Origin: Helicobacter typhlonius
Lineage (GTDB): Bacteria; Campylobacterota; Campylobacteria; Campylobacterales; Helicobacteraceae
Direction: 5' to 3'
DNA: 64,000 bases
NCBI RefSeq assembly: GCF_001460635.1
Contig: NZ_LN907858.1
Coordinates: 806,001-870,000 of the forward strand
In this document: piece after piece, positions 9,561 to 17,833 of the stretch
How positions within the stretch are numbered: the first letter of the stretch is position 1
How the letters are laid out: the number at the start of each line of letters is the position of its first letter
Program-made: the position numbers and the translations under genes
Notes under the pieces: model-generated
The model's input: the letters and a program-made list of their open reading frames with translations, nothing else
Databases searched by the model: none
What the model was told of the DNA's origin: nothing

Positions 9561-9923
9561 TTATGAGTTTTTACGAAAGCTAAGCGAGAGCGAATTAACA
9601 CAATGGCGCGTATTTTTTGGCGTGAAACCTTCACCCTTAAAAATATGCCCTAAATGTCCGCCGCAGTTGGCGCATATAATTTCTGTTCTCACGCCATCGC
9701 TATCGGGTATGTGCTTTATTGCACCTTGAATCTCATCATCAAAACTCGCCCAACCACAATGACTAGGGAATTTTGCACTTGATTCATAAAGAGGTGTGCC
9801 GCATTGCCTACAAAGATAGCTTCCATTTTCAAAATAATCAGTATAGATTCCGCTAAAAGGTGCTTCTGTGGCTTTATGCAAAAGAACCGCGCATTCTTGT
9901 TCGTTTAATGGTGGCATTTTCAT
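9561..9923 (-). CDS. msrB: Peptide-methionine (R)-S-oxide reductase
   Basis: A 120-residue MsrB that reduces the R-epimer of methionine sulfoxide. The two zinc-binding CxxC pairs (CRQC and CANC), the fold motif GWASFDDEI and the catalytic cysteine in [10 protein letters not shown] near the C-terminus are all present, so this copy is intact. Its upstream neighbour on the same strand, the LprI-like gene, ends one base before the ATG at 9923, with AAGGA inside that gene's 3' end, suggesting translational coupling. The 5' two thirds of this gene are repeated exactly at 20693-20938. Confidence 0.93.
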   Translation of the reverse strand: MKMPPLNEQECAVLLHKATEAPFSGIYTDYFENGSYLCRQCGTPLYESSAKFPSHCGWASFDDEIQGAIKHIPDSDGVRTEIICANCGGHLGHIFKGEGFTPKNTRHCVNSLSLSFRKNS

Positions 9924-9948
9924 ATTAATCCTTTCTTTGAGATATAAA
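9703..9948. repeat. 246-bp direct repeat, left copy (msrB 5' part)
   Basis: By direct base-by-base reading, 9703-9948 is identical to 20693-20938, same orientation, offset 10990. The repeat covers the first two thirds of msrB, its ribosome site and the last codons of the LprI-like gene. The two copies bracket the type I restriction island. Past 9948/20938 the sequences stay recognisably homologous but diverge; before 9703/20693 they are unrelated. Such a repeat could let the island recombine out. Confidence 0.95.
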
Positions 9949-10920
9949 GACTTTTTGCACTGCTTTGTTTATGTTTTCTTCTTCATATCTTGGAAAAGGA
10001 TAGTCTAATTCACCAAATCTCTCCTCCATAACATTTTTTATACATTTCTTATCATCGCTGCAAGATTCTCTGTTTTTTAAATACGTTCTTTGAGTATTTA
10101 AAAGCTTTTTAAGCAGAAGGGATTTTTGTGTCTCTAACTCTTGTTGTAGAGTGTTTATAAGCTTTGAATCTAGCTCATTGATAGATACTTCATTATTTTT
10201 ATCTGTGTATAGCGTTAATTCTTCTAAGGCGAGATTCTTTATATATTCTCTTGCACCAAGATACAAGACATTATTTATCCTATCGTCATTTGCTAGAGAG
10301 GGGTCAGAACAAATGCTCTTTTCACTCGCACTTCTTGCCTTTGTGCAGTCAAATCCAGCTTTAAGCTTATAATATTTATCAGTGATATAATATTCTTCAC
10401 CCACATCAAACTCACATTCTTGCTCTAAAAACGCACAGGCTTTATTTACCTTTTGCTTCTCTATATTAATATATAAGTATTGAGCATCTCTTTGTGCCAT
10501 AAGGGCGCATTGTGGAAAAGCAGGGAATAGAATCTGTGCTTGCGTAGGGCTTAAAGGCTTTAAAAGTGCAATGGGCTCATCTTTGCTCTCATTATCTCTA
10601 TAACAAGAGCCTTCATTCCCCCATTCCCTAAGCCTTGCCCCGCCATTTATTGCTTTTTCAAGTAGAAAGCCTAGTTGTAAAGTGTTTTTATTGTGCTTTA
10701 GAATCTTTATACTAAAAAAGTTGCTGCTTAGCCTTGATGTGCCAGAAAGTGGCGCATAGAAATAATCACTTGCAAAAAATTCCCCTATGTCGCTCCAAGA
10801 TTTTAAATAAGGATTTGTGTGTGTTTGTTTTGGTGTGTCCTTTTGACTTGCGAGGCTAGAAGTTGCTAAAAATACCACTGCAAACAAAGAGATTGTTAAA
10901 AAATAATGCTTATTCTTTAT
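9925..10920 (-). CDS. Secreted LprI-like protein (lysozyme-inhibitor-type), non-ATG start
   Basis: About 331 residues. A signal peptide ([23 protein letters not shown], cut before SQKD) leads into a unique N-terminal half, then a Cys-containing module [15 protein letters not shown]...[22 protein letters not shown], the signature of LprI-type lysozyme-inhibitor-like domains. The frame is open further upstream, to 11220, but that would antisense-overlap hsdR and place the signal peptide internally. The only sensible start for the signal peptide is ATA at 10918-10920, correctly spaced after AAGGAG. This is either a rare ATA start or a start-codon mutation. It ends just upstream of msrB. A diverged remnant of its C-terminus lies at 20915-21015. 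Confidence 0.65.
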   Translation of the reverse strand: MKNKHYFLTISLFAVVFLATSSLASQKDTPKQTHTNPYLKSWSDIGEFFASDYFYAPLSGTSRLSSNFFSIKILKHNKNTLQLGFLLEKAINGGARLREWGNEGSCYRDNESKDEPIALLKPLSPTQAQILFPAFPQCALMAQRDAQYLYINIEKQKVNKACAFLEQECEFDVGEEYYITDKYYKLKAGFDCTKARSASEKSICSDPSLANDDRINNVLYLGAREYIKNLALEELTLYTDKNNEVSINELDSKLINTLQQELETQKSLLLKKLLNTQRTYLKNRESCSDDKKCIKNVMEERFGELDYPFPRYEEENINKAVQKVFISQRKD

Positions 10921-11026
10921 AGGAACTCCTTTTAGCTCTATTATGCTTGCGCTTTTTGAATAGTATTTTACCAAAAAATAGTTACGATTCCTTTGCGCAT
11001 AACTTTCAAGTTTATTGTAAAATACG

Positions 11027-13783
11027 ATGAGGCAAAAAGAAAAAGGACAAGGTTTGGAACAAGATTTAAAGCCAGAGCAACAAGCAAGAGAAGAGATTGA
11101 TAAGCTTTTATCACTAGCGGGATTTGAGCTAAGAGATTTTAAGGATTGCACTTTGGGAGATTCTACACCCAATGTGGCACGCAATTTTGCCATAAAAGAA
11201 TTTATCCTAGAAAATGGCACAAAGGCAGATTATATGCTTTTTGTCGCGGGCAAGGCGTGTGGAGTGATAGAGGCGAAAAAATTTTCTTTGTCTCTAAGTG
11301 GGGCGGAAAATCAAGCCAAAAATTATGCTTATACTCTCCCCGCGCATATTCCCTCTTATCAAGATATTTTGCCCTTTGTTTATGTCAGCAATGCGAGTGA
11401 AATTTATTTTACAGATTTGCGCGAACCAAGCCCACGCGCAAGGAGGATTTTTGCCTTTCACACACCAAAAGAGCTTTTAGATAAACTTAGCTCCACTTCT
11501 TTGCGTGATAGAATCCAACACCTCCCAGCACTAAGCAGCCAAGATTCTAAAAAGCTAAGAGATTGTCAAAAAGACGCGATAGAGGGCTTAGAAAAATCTT
11601 TGAAACAAAACAAACAAAGAGCCTTAATCCAAATGGCAACAGGTGCGGGCAAAACCTTTACCGCTTGTAATTTTGCGTATCGTCTGCTAAGCATAGCAAA
11701 AGCAAAGCGCATTTTGTTTCTTGTGGATAGAAACAATCTTGGCAAACAAGCAAAAAAAGAATTTGATAATTTCAGCCCAAGCGCAGACAAGCGGCATTTT
11801 AGCGAGATTTATAATGTGGTGCATTTAGAGACAAATCACATTCCCACAGAATCCAAAGTCGTGATTACGACAATTCAGCGGCTGTATTCTATCTTGCGTG
11901 GAGAGAGTGAGTTTGATAGCGCAGAGGAGGAACACTCCGCCTTTGAAAATGAGGATAAAGAAACAAAAGAAGTTGCCTATAATCCCCAAATTGGCATTGA
12001 TACCTTTGATTTTATCATCATTGATGAATGCCACCGCAGCATTTATGGGCTATGGCGACAGGTGCTAGAGTATTTTGACGCGTTTCTTATCGGGCTTAGT
12101 GCGACACCCTCTAAACACACTCTAGGCTTTTTCGCTCAAAATATTGTGGCGCAATATGATTTAGAAAAATCCATTCTTGATAAAGTCAATGTGGGCTATG
12201 AAATCTTTAGGATTAAAACGCGCATTAGCGAGCAAGGAAGTATTATTGAAGCAAATGCGGAATTTCAAGTGCCATTCCGCGATAAAGACACGCGAAAAAT
12301 CGGCTATGAGAGCTTAGAGGAGGATTTAGAATATTCCAAAGCAGATTTAGACCGCTCTGTGCTTGCTCCTAGCCAAATCCGCACGATTTTAGAGACTTAT
12401 AGAGACAAAGTCTTTGACCTACTTTTTCCCGAACGTGAGCGAAGCTTCTTGGCCAAAACTTTGATTTTTGCCAAAGATGATAATCACGCAGAGGAAATCG
12501 TGCGCCTTGCGCGAGAAGTGTTTAACGCAGACAATGAGTTTGCGCAAAAAATCACCTATAATATCGGCAATCAAAACCCACACGAGCTTATCAATGCCTT
12601 TAGGCATTCCAAAAAGTTTAGAATTGCGGTTACGGTGGATATGATAGCCACAGGCACAGACATTAAGCCCTTAGAAGTGCTGATTTTTATGCGTGATGTC
12701 AAATCGGCGAGTTATTATGCGCAAATGGTTGGGCGCGGGGTGCGGAGTATCCATAATGACGATTTAAGGGCGGTTACGCCAAATGCGGACTGCAAGACGC
12801 GTTTTTATGTGATTGACGCGGTGGGTGTGAGTGAAAGCCAAAAGATTGATTCGCGCCCCTTAGAGCGCAAGAAACGCTTAAGTCTAAAGGAGATTTTGCA
12901 ACTTGTGCGCGAGAGTGTGGCAAAAGGTGAGTATGACAAAGACACGCTTTTAAGCCTTGCTTCAAGGCTTACGCGTTTAGAGCTAAAGTTAAGTGATGAG
13001 GACAATACGAGTTTGCAAGAACTTAATTTTGACAAAAGCCTTTGCACACTTGCAAAAGAGATTTTAGAATTTGCGGATTCCTTACAAGCGTTAGAGAGGG
13101 CAGAGATAGCGCACAACCCGCTAGAGATTTTCACAAATGACACATTTTGCAAATTGCTTTTAGAGTTGGCAAAAAAGAGCAAAATCTATATTGATGAAAT
13201 CTCGCAAGATTCTGTGCTTAGTGCAGAATTTGACACGCAAAAGGCGCAGAATCTCATCGCGCAATTTAATGAATTTATTTTACAGCATAAAGATGAAATC
13301 ACCGCCCTAAGCATTATCTATGCGCAAAATTACAAAAACCGCCACCTAACTTATGAGGTAATTAAGGAGTTAGCGCATAAGCTTAAGCAGGATTCTATGG
13401 ATATTCCAAGCTTATGGAATGCGTATAAACTGCGCGATAAGGGCAAAGTGAGTAAGAATCCTAGCAAAAACCTAACCAACCTCATCTCCCTTGTGCGTTA
13501 TGCGCTCAAAATGGATAATGAACTGCAAGATTTTGCGATTGGGGCGAATGCGCGTTATAATCTGTGGCGTGGGCGATGTAAGAAAAAGGGCATTGCATTT
13601 AGCCCCGAGCAAGAGGCATTCTTGGAGCTTATCAAAGAATACATTATCGCAAATGGCTGTGCAGAAGTCAAAGATATTCAAGAGATTTGCGCGGACTTAG
13701 GCGGGATTTATAGAGCAAAAGCGATTTTTAACGATTCTTTGCCTAGTCTTGTGGAGGAGCTAAGTTTGGCATTGGTGGGGTAG
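11027..13783 (+). CDS. hsdR: Type I restriction enzyme, R (HsdR) subunit
   Basis: A 918-residue subunit that, with HsdM and HsdS, translocates and cuts unmodified DNA. The N-terminal PD-(D/E)xK nuclease is visible as D68 and E82-A-K84 (ADYMLF...GVIEAKK). The helicase motor has Walker A ATGAGKT at 204-210, DECH at 333-336 and LSATPS soon after, then motif VI-type QMVGRGVRS near residue 570. The C-terminal helical region is complete. The ATG at 11027 has a weak ribosome site. It is divergent from the LprI-like gene. Its last 22 bases recur at 15447-15468. Unlike compact hsdRMS operons, S and M are several genes downstream. Confidence 0.93.
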   Translation: MRQKEKGQGLEQDLKPEQQAREEIDKLLSLAGFELRDFKDCTLGDSTPNVARNFAIKEFILENGTKADYMLFVAGKACGVIEAKKFSLSLSGAENQAKNYAYTLPAHIPSYQDILPFVYVSNASEIYFTDLREPSPRARRIFAFHTPKELLDKLSSTSLRDRIQHLPALSSQDSKKLRDCQKDAIEGLEKSLKQNKQRALIQMATGAGKTFTACNFAYRLLSIAKAKRILFLVDRNNLGKQAKKEFDNFSPSADKRHFSEIYNVVHLETNHIPTESKVVITTIQRLYSILRGESEFDSAEEEHSAFENEDKETKEVAYNPQIGIDTFDFIIIDECHRSIYGLWRQVLEYFDAFLIGLSATPSKHTLGFFAQNIVAQYDLEKSILDKVNVGYEIFRIKTRISEQGSIIEANAEFQVPFRDKDTRKIGYESLEEDLEYSKADLDRSVLAPSQIRTILETYRDKVFDLLFPERERSFLAKTLIFAKDDNHAEEIVRLAREVFNADNEFAQKITYNIGNQNPHELINAFRHSKKFRIAVTVDMIATGTDIKPLEVLIFMRDVKSASYYAQMVGRGVRSIHNDDLRAVTPNADCKTRFYVIDAVGVSESQKIDSRPLERKKRLSLKEILQLVRESVAKGEYDKDTLLSLASRLTRLELKLSDEDNTSLQELNFDKSLCTLAKEILEFADSLQALERAEIAHNPLEIFTNDTFCKLLLELAKKSKIYIDEISQDSVLSAEFDTQKAQNLIAQFNEFILQHKDEITALSIIYAQNYKNRHLTYEVIKELAHKLKQDSMDIPSLWNAYKLRDKGKVSKNPSKNLTNLISLVRYALKMDNELQDFAIGANARYNLWRGRCKKKGIAFSPEQEAFLELIKEYIIANGCAEVKDIQEICADLGGIYRAKAIFNDSLPSLVEELSLALVG

Positions 13784-13807
13784 GGTTAAGTAAAAAGAGA
13801 TATAATT
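13761..13807. repeat. hsdR 3' end plus promoter, duplicated unit (left copy)
   Basis: Two blocks recur in the same order downstream. 13761-13782 (the hsdR end, TTTGGCATTGGTGGGGTA core) matches 15447-15468 at 21 of 22 bases. 13786-13807 (TTAAG, A-rich, then TATAATT) matches 15484-15505 at 19 of 22. The copies bracket the HipA-like/DUF3037 pair. The second block holds a perfect TATAAT (13801-13806), a likely -10 for the kinase gene 26 bases downstream. Confidence 0.7.
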
Positions 13808-13831
13808 CATTCATTTTATTGAGGTGGTGGA

Positions 13832-14638
13832 GTGGTGGAAAGAAGGCTAATTAACAAAATACAAAGAGTAATGGGCTATGGAATGACTTGCCCGTTGCAT
13901 ATTGTTGCAGATGATGGAAAAGATTATATTTTAAAGACAAGAATAAAAACTTTTGATTCAAATGATGAGCCTTTCACTTCCTCTAAAGAGCTTTTTGCTG
14001 AAATTTTTTCTTATCTTTACCTAAATGCTTTAAATGCCTCTTATATTCCAAAGTTTTGCCTCCTTGAAGTCAATGACGAGACACTTAGCCTAGCACAGAA
14101 ATTCGCAAATAGTCAAGACGAGAGAGAAAAACAAGCTTATGAAAACCTTAAAGTTTCAAAGGGCTTGAATCTAGGTGTGGAATTTATACCTAATGCAAGT
14201 AAGTCTCTCCCCCCAAGGAACTTTACACAAGAATTTAAACGCTTAACTATTCACTATGACGCAAGATTGATGAATACAGACAGAAGCACAGAAAATCCTA
14301 ATATCTTAAAAGATTCTAACGAAAAATATTGGTTGATTGATTTTGGTTTAGCATTAGATTCACTTTATCTTTTTGATGATTTAAAATCAAAAACCAAAAT
14401 GTTTAATCCAAATGAAATCTATTTTGATAAATGTTGCTTTAGAGATTATCTTTTTAACGAAATAGAGAGAAAAAATATCAAGCACTTGCGTTCAAAAGTT
14501 GATAAGGTTGCGTTAAATAATATTATCCAAAATATTTGTAAGATCACGCATTTATTTGAGGCAAAATCACAGGAGAAAGAATATTTAGCACAAATCATTG
14601 CCAAAAGAGAGCAATCAAAAAGGATTTTTAATGCGTAA
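13832..14638 (+). CDS. HipA-like kinase
   Basis: 268 residues. The kinase core is recognisable by HYDARLMNTDRSTENPNIL (H141; putative catalytic D150, N155) and WLIDFGLAL (metal-binding D170), the pattern of HipA-family and phosphatidylinositol-kinase-like folds (N-x-D...N...IDFG). It is shorter than E. coli HipA (about 440 residues), lacks the HipA N-terminal domain, and no HipB-type DNA-binding antitoxin gene is adjacent. It starts GTG 13832 (13835 is also possible), preceded by GAGGTGG. It overlaps the following DUF3037 gene by 8 bases, a pairing I know from other genomes. A toxin or defence role is inference. Confidence 0.7.
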   Translation: MVERRLINKIQRVMGYGMTCPLHIVADDGKDYILKTRIKTFDSNDEPFTSSKELFAEIFSYLYLNALNASYIPKFCLLEVNDETLSLAQKFANSQDEREKQAYENLKVSKGLNLGVEFIPNASKSLPPRNFTQEFKRLTIHYDARLMNTDRSTENPNILKDSNEKYWLIDFGLALDSLYLFDDLKSKTKMFNPNEIYFDKCCFRDYLFNEIERKNIKHLRSKVDKVALNNIIQNICKITHLFEAKSQEKEYLAQIIAKREQSKRIFNA

Positions 14639-15353
14639 AATCTATACTTACAGGGTGATAAAATACTTTCCACATATAAGAAGTGATGAGTTTTTTAATG
14701 TTGGCATTTGGCTATGGGACGAGCAAGGCAATAAAAAACAAATCTATATTGATAAAAGCCAAGAGCATATCAAGCACCTTTTTAAATTCCCCTCCATTGA
14801 TAAAAAAGCCTTACCTTTTTTCTTAGAAAGCATAAGGCAAGAGATGAACGCACAATCTTGGTATGATAATCATTTACGCTTTAGCGAGATAGATTCCATA
14901 GTAAGCGAACAAGATATAAATGAGGTAGCAAATATTTTATATGAGGATTATATCGGTTATAAGTTTCACATTAGAGAGCAAAAAGATAGATATGCACAAG
15001 CCAATGAAACAACAAAAATTGTCTATGAAAAGAAGTTTCAAAATAAGCTTTTATTGGAATCTTGTAATGATTTCTCTTTTTCTGTCATTAATAAAATAAC
15101 AAGCAAGAAATATTATAGTAGATTTGGCAGTGTAAATGATAAGGCGGACATACAAGAATTAATGTATTTTAGCTTAAAAGACAAAAATTATACAAAAATG
15201 AATATTAGCCTTTTAGGTATTGTCTCTGCTGATGAAGAGGAGATTCAATCGTGCAAAGAGGATTTTTTGAGTCCCAATCATATTGCTTATGCTTCCTATC
15301 TTAGTGATGAAGAAAGCGAAAAATATTTTGAGAGCATTTCACAAACTGCGTAA
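14631..15353 (+). CDS. DUF3037 family protein, partner of HipA-like kinase
   Basis: 240 residues from ATG 14631, inside the last codons of the kinase gene (shared ATGCGTAA), so translation is coupled. The N-terminus RKIYTYRVIKYFPHIRSDEFFNVGIWLW fits the DUF3037 pattern (a short beta-rich domain with E-F-x-N-V-G-I). An in-frame start at 14598 exists but would only add kinase-overlapping residues. The family has no confirmed activity; by context it may be an antidote, substrate or regulator of the kinase. No membrane segment or nuclease motif is visible. Confidence 0.7.
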   Translation: MRKIYTYRVIKYFPHIRSDEFFNVGIWLWDEQGNKKQIYIDKSQEHIKHLFKFPSIDKKALPFFLESIRQEMNAQSWYDNHLRFSEIDSIVSEQDINEVANILYEDYIGYKFHIREQKDRYAQANETTKIVYEKKFQNKLLLESCNDFSFSVINKITSKKYYSRFGSVNDKADIQELMYFSLKDKNYTKMNISLLGIVSADEEEIQSCKEDFLSPNHIAYASYLSDEESEKYFESISQTA

Positions 15354-15511
15354 TAAAAGCAAAATGAAGCACAAAGGCAAAGCCCTTATACACAAGTGGT
15401 GGTTTTGGTAGAGAGGTTGCAAGAGTTAGCGGAGGATAAGAAAGGTTAAGCTTGGCATTGGTGGGGTAAGAAGATGAAAATGATTAAGCAAAAAAAGGTA
15501 TAATTTCTGCT
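15354..15511. other. Scar region with hsdR-end copy and promoter
   Basis: No gene. 15371-15453 reads as a short open stretch (...VVVLVERLQELAEDKKG then stop) that looks like the C-terminal relic of another protein. At 15447-15468 it runs into a second copy of the hsdR 3' end, and 15484-15505 copies the A-rich TATAATT block. TATAAT at 15499-15504 lies only 7 bases before the ATG of the ATPase gene, so that mRNA may be leaderless or nearly so. Confidence 0.55.
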
Positions 15512-16696
15512 ATGGAAAAAGAAAGATTAATCATCAAAAATTTCGGTCCCATTGTTAAGGCAGATATTGAAATCAAGCCTTTTATGGTTTTTATAGGCGA
15601 GTCTGGAAGTGGCAAAAGTGTAATTTTGAAGCTTTTATCGCTTTTTCGATGGATATACAAAAAACTCGCCCTAAAAGACTTGTCAAAGAGTGCTGGCATC
15701 ACAAAAGAACCTTATAGATTCCGCATAGAGAGAATGCTTAAAGAATCTGGCTTAGAGGATTTTTGTGCTAAAGGGAGTGAAGCACATTATTATATGGGTG
15801 ATTTTTGTGTTTCTATTACTCGCAATGGTAAGCCACATTTAAAAACCTCAAAACAAACTTTCAATAAAATAACCCTTGAAAAAATTTCTTTTATCACAGA
15901 TGATAGATTTGCCATCCCCCTACTTGTAAATAATCAAATTCGTGGAGTATCGCCTTACCATTTAGAAAAAACCTTTGAGGATTTTGAGGAATCTTTTGAG
16001 CATTTGCAGACAAATAGAAAAGCAAAAACGAAAGTTTTTGATATTGAATTATCACTTGAAAAATATGGCATACAATATCGTTTTTTTCTTAATTTTAAAG
16101 ATTCTAAAACGCAATTACACAATGCCTCATCGGGTATGAAGTCCGCTTCTATCATAGAGCTTATAGCTACCTATTTTGCTACCGATAAGGAATATATGCA
16201 AAATAAATACACTGATTTTGTCATAGATATTTTTTCAAGGTTTAAAACTAGAGATACAAGCATTTTTTTAGAGAACTTAAACAATGTTAAATTCAATAAA
16301 GAACGATTTAGTCTTTTTATAGAAGAACCAGAGCTTAGTTTGTTTCCAAACGCACAAAAACGATTGATAGAATATCTTGTTGATTTATGTTTTTATTTAA
16401 ATCCCAAAAAAACCATTCAAGTAGCTTTCTCCACACATAGCCCTTATATTTTAAGCACCTTAAATTGCCTTTTACTTGCTCATCAAGTGGGCAATAAGAC
16501 AAGAGTAGTTGAAAGCATAATCCCAAGCAGATTTTGGCTTGACATTAAGAGATTTGATGCCTTTAAAATTAAAAATGGAGAGGTAAAAAGCATCATAGAT
16601 AAAGAAACAAAATTGATTTTAGCTGATGAAATAGACGAAGTCTCCGAAGAAATAGGGGAAATGTTTGATAGTCTTTTAGACTTGGAGTATAAATGA
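15512..16696 (+). CDS. SMC/ABC-like AAA family ATPase (putative defence ATPase)
   Basis: 394 residues. N-terminal strand LIIKNFGPIVKADIEIKP then Walker A GESGSGKS (29-36), as in OLD/RecF/SMC-type ATPases. A signature-like NASSGMKS follows near residue 205, then Walker B LFIEEPE (268-274) and an H-loop FSTHSPYIL near residue 310. No TOPRIM domain follows, unlike OLD nucleases. The frame ends with an ATGA overlap into a small nuclease-like gene, so the two proteins probably act together. The location between hsdR and hsdS resembles the restriction-linked ORFs known from Campylobacter type I loci. Substrate and trigger unknown. Confidence 0.75.
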   Translation: MEKERLIIKNFGPIVKADIEIKPFMVFIGESGSGKSVILKLLSLFRWIYKKLALKDLSKSAGITKEPYRFRIERMLKESGLEDFCAKGSEAHYYMGDFCVSITRNGKPHLKTSKQTFNKITLEKISFITDDRFAIPLLVNNQIRGVSPYHLEKTFEDFEESFEHLQTNRKAKTKVFDIELSLEKYGIQYRFFLNFKDSKTQLHNASSGMKSASIIELIATYFATDKEYMQNKYTDFVIDIFSRFKTRDTSIFLENLNNVKFNKERFSLFIEEPELSLFPNAQKRLIEYLVDLCFYLNPKKTIQVAFSTHSPYILSTLNCLLLAHQVGNKTRVVESIIPSRFWLDIKRFDAFKIKNGEVKSIIDKETKLILADEIDEVSEEIGEMFDSLLDLEYK

Positions 16697-17154
16697 GGGA
16701 AGATTTTTTAAACCATTCTAGACTATACTTAGAAAATCAAGTTTTATCCTGCGAAGAAAAGAGTAAAAAATTTCAACTAGAAACACAGCAAGCAAGATTC
16801 TATCTCATTAATATAGATGGCGAAATAGAAAACAATACTGAAGATAGAAAATGTGATTTCCTTGTTATAAAAGAAACAAGTGAGGATATTTGGATATATG
16901 TAGAGCTTAAGGGTAATAAAATCAAAGATGCTTGTGAGCAAGTTCAAGCAACCTATAACAGATACCAACCACCTAACGCTTTAAAATATATTGCTATTGT
17001 TGCCTCACGATTTCCTAAAGGCGATACAAGCATTCAAAGGCTAAAAGCTTATGCTAAAAAAATGGGTTTTAAAGAAGTTTTTTACAAGGAACGTATTTTA
17101 GAATTAGCTTATGACACAAACGATTTAAGAAATCCCATTAAGAAAACAAATTAA
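16693..17154 (+). CDS. Small PD-(D/E)xK nuclease-like partner of the ATPase
   Basis: 153 residues, starting on the ATGA shared with the ATPase stop. The centre reads C54-D55-FLVIK followed by YVE71-LK73-GNKIKDACEQV, which fits the D...ExK core of restriction-endonuclease folds with the conserved helix after it. The N-terminal third is predicted helix and strand with no other motif. Its stop shares one base with the ATG of hsdS. The nuclease call rests on one short motif, so a catalytically different or inactive member is possible. The tight coupling on both sides suggests a three-gene unit ATPase-nuclease-hsdS. Confidence 0.6.
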   Translation: MREDFLNHSRLYLENQVLSCEEKSKKFQLETQQARFYLINIDGEIENNTEDRKCDFLVIKETSEDIWIYVELKGNKIKDACEQVQATYNRYQPPNALKYIAIVASRFPKGDTSIQRLKAYAKKMGFKEVFYKERILELAYDTNDLRNPIKKTN

Positions 17155-17756
17155 TGCCAAGCAATCCATTTCAGAATCTCCCGCAAGGTTGGGAAATCAA
17201 AACACTCGGGGAAGTGTGTGAGATTTTGGATAATATGCGAAAGCCAATTAATGCAGATGAAAGAGGGCAAAGACTTAAGAAGGCAGAAAATAGATACCCA
17301 TACTATGGTACAACAGGGCAAGTTGGTTACATTGATGATTATTTATGTGATTTTGAAGCTATTTTACTTGGTGAAGACGGCGCACCATTTTTAGAATTTA
17401 TGAAAAACAAAGCTTATATAGTTAGTGGGAAATATTGGGTAAATAATCACGCACATATTTTAAAAACAAAAGAAAATATAGCAAACAATAAATTTATATG
17501 CCATTTTCTTAACATTTTAGATTATACACCCTATGTTTCAGGCACAACTAGACTAAAACTTAATCAATCATCTATGAAGCAAATCAAAATCCCTCTCCCA
17601 CCCCTTGCAACCCAAAATCAAATCGTGCAGATTTTAGAATCCAAATTCACTCATTTAGACAATTTAGCGCAGTTTGTGAATGAGAGCCTAGAAAATCTCC
17701 AAAAACTCAAATCCTCACTTTTAAACCAAGCCTTTAAGGGTGAGCTGATATGTTAA
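17154..17756 (+). CDS. hsdS: Type I restriction specificity subunit, half-size
   Basis: 200 residues, about half of a normal HsdS (near 400). It has a single target recognition domain from GWEIKTLGEVCEI to about residue 150, then one conserved helix region IPLPPLATQNQIVQILE...NLQKLKSSLLNQAFKGEL. Known half-size S subunits dimerise and then read symmetrical bipartite sites; that would apply here if no second half exists elsewhere. The start ATG overlaps the nuclease-like gene by one base. Its last codons (TGT TAA) are the first half-site of the operator array in front of fic. Confidence 0.85.
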   Translation: MPSNPFQNLPQGWEIKTLGEVCEILDNMRKPINADERGQRLKKAENRYPYYGTTGQVGYIDDYLCDFEAILLGEDGAPFLEFMKNKAYIVSGKYWVNNHAHILKTKENIANNKFICHFLNILDYTPYVSGTTRLKLNQSSMKQIKIPLPPLATQNQIVQILESKFTHLDNLAQFVNESLENLQKLKSSLLNQAFKGELIC

Positions 17757-17817
17757 GTTTCCACTTGATTTTTAACATATTTTGTTATAATGTTAAAAAA
17801 TTTTATATTTTTTAACA
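17751..17817. promoter_or_regulatory. Tandem palindromic operator array upstream of fic
   Basis: Two 27-bp palindromes of the form TGTTAA-N15-TTAACA: 17751-17777 and 17791-17817, separated by 13 bases. Half-sites start at 17751, 17772, 17791 and 17812. An extended -10 (TGTTATAAT, TATAAT at 17786-17791) lies between them and overlaps the third half-site, so a bound protein would block transcription of fic, whose ATG is at 17834. The same spacing is found before hsdM at 18899-18965. Confidence 0.7.
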
Positions 17818-17833
17818 TATCAAGGCAAGGCGA

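Noticed and set aside
10921-11220. N-terminal extension of the LprI-like protein up to an ATG at 11220
   Set aside because: It would overlap hsdR on the opposite strand for nearly 200 bases and bury the signal peptide inside the protein.
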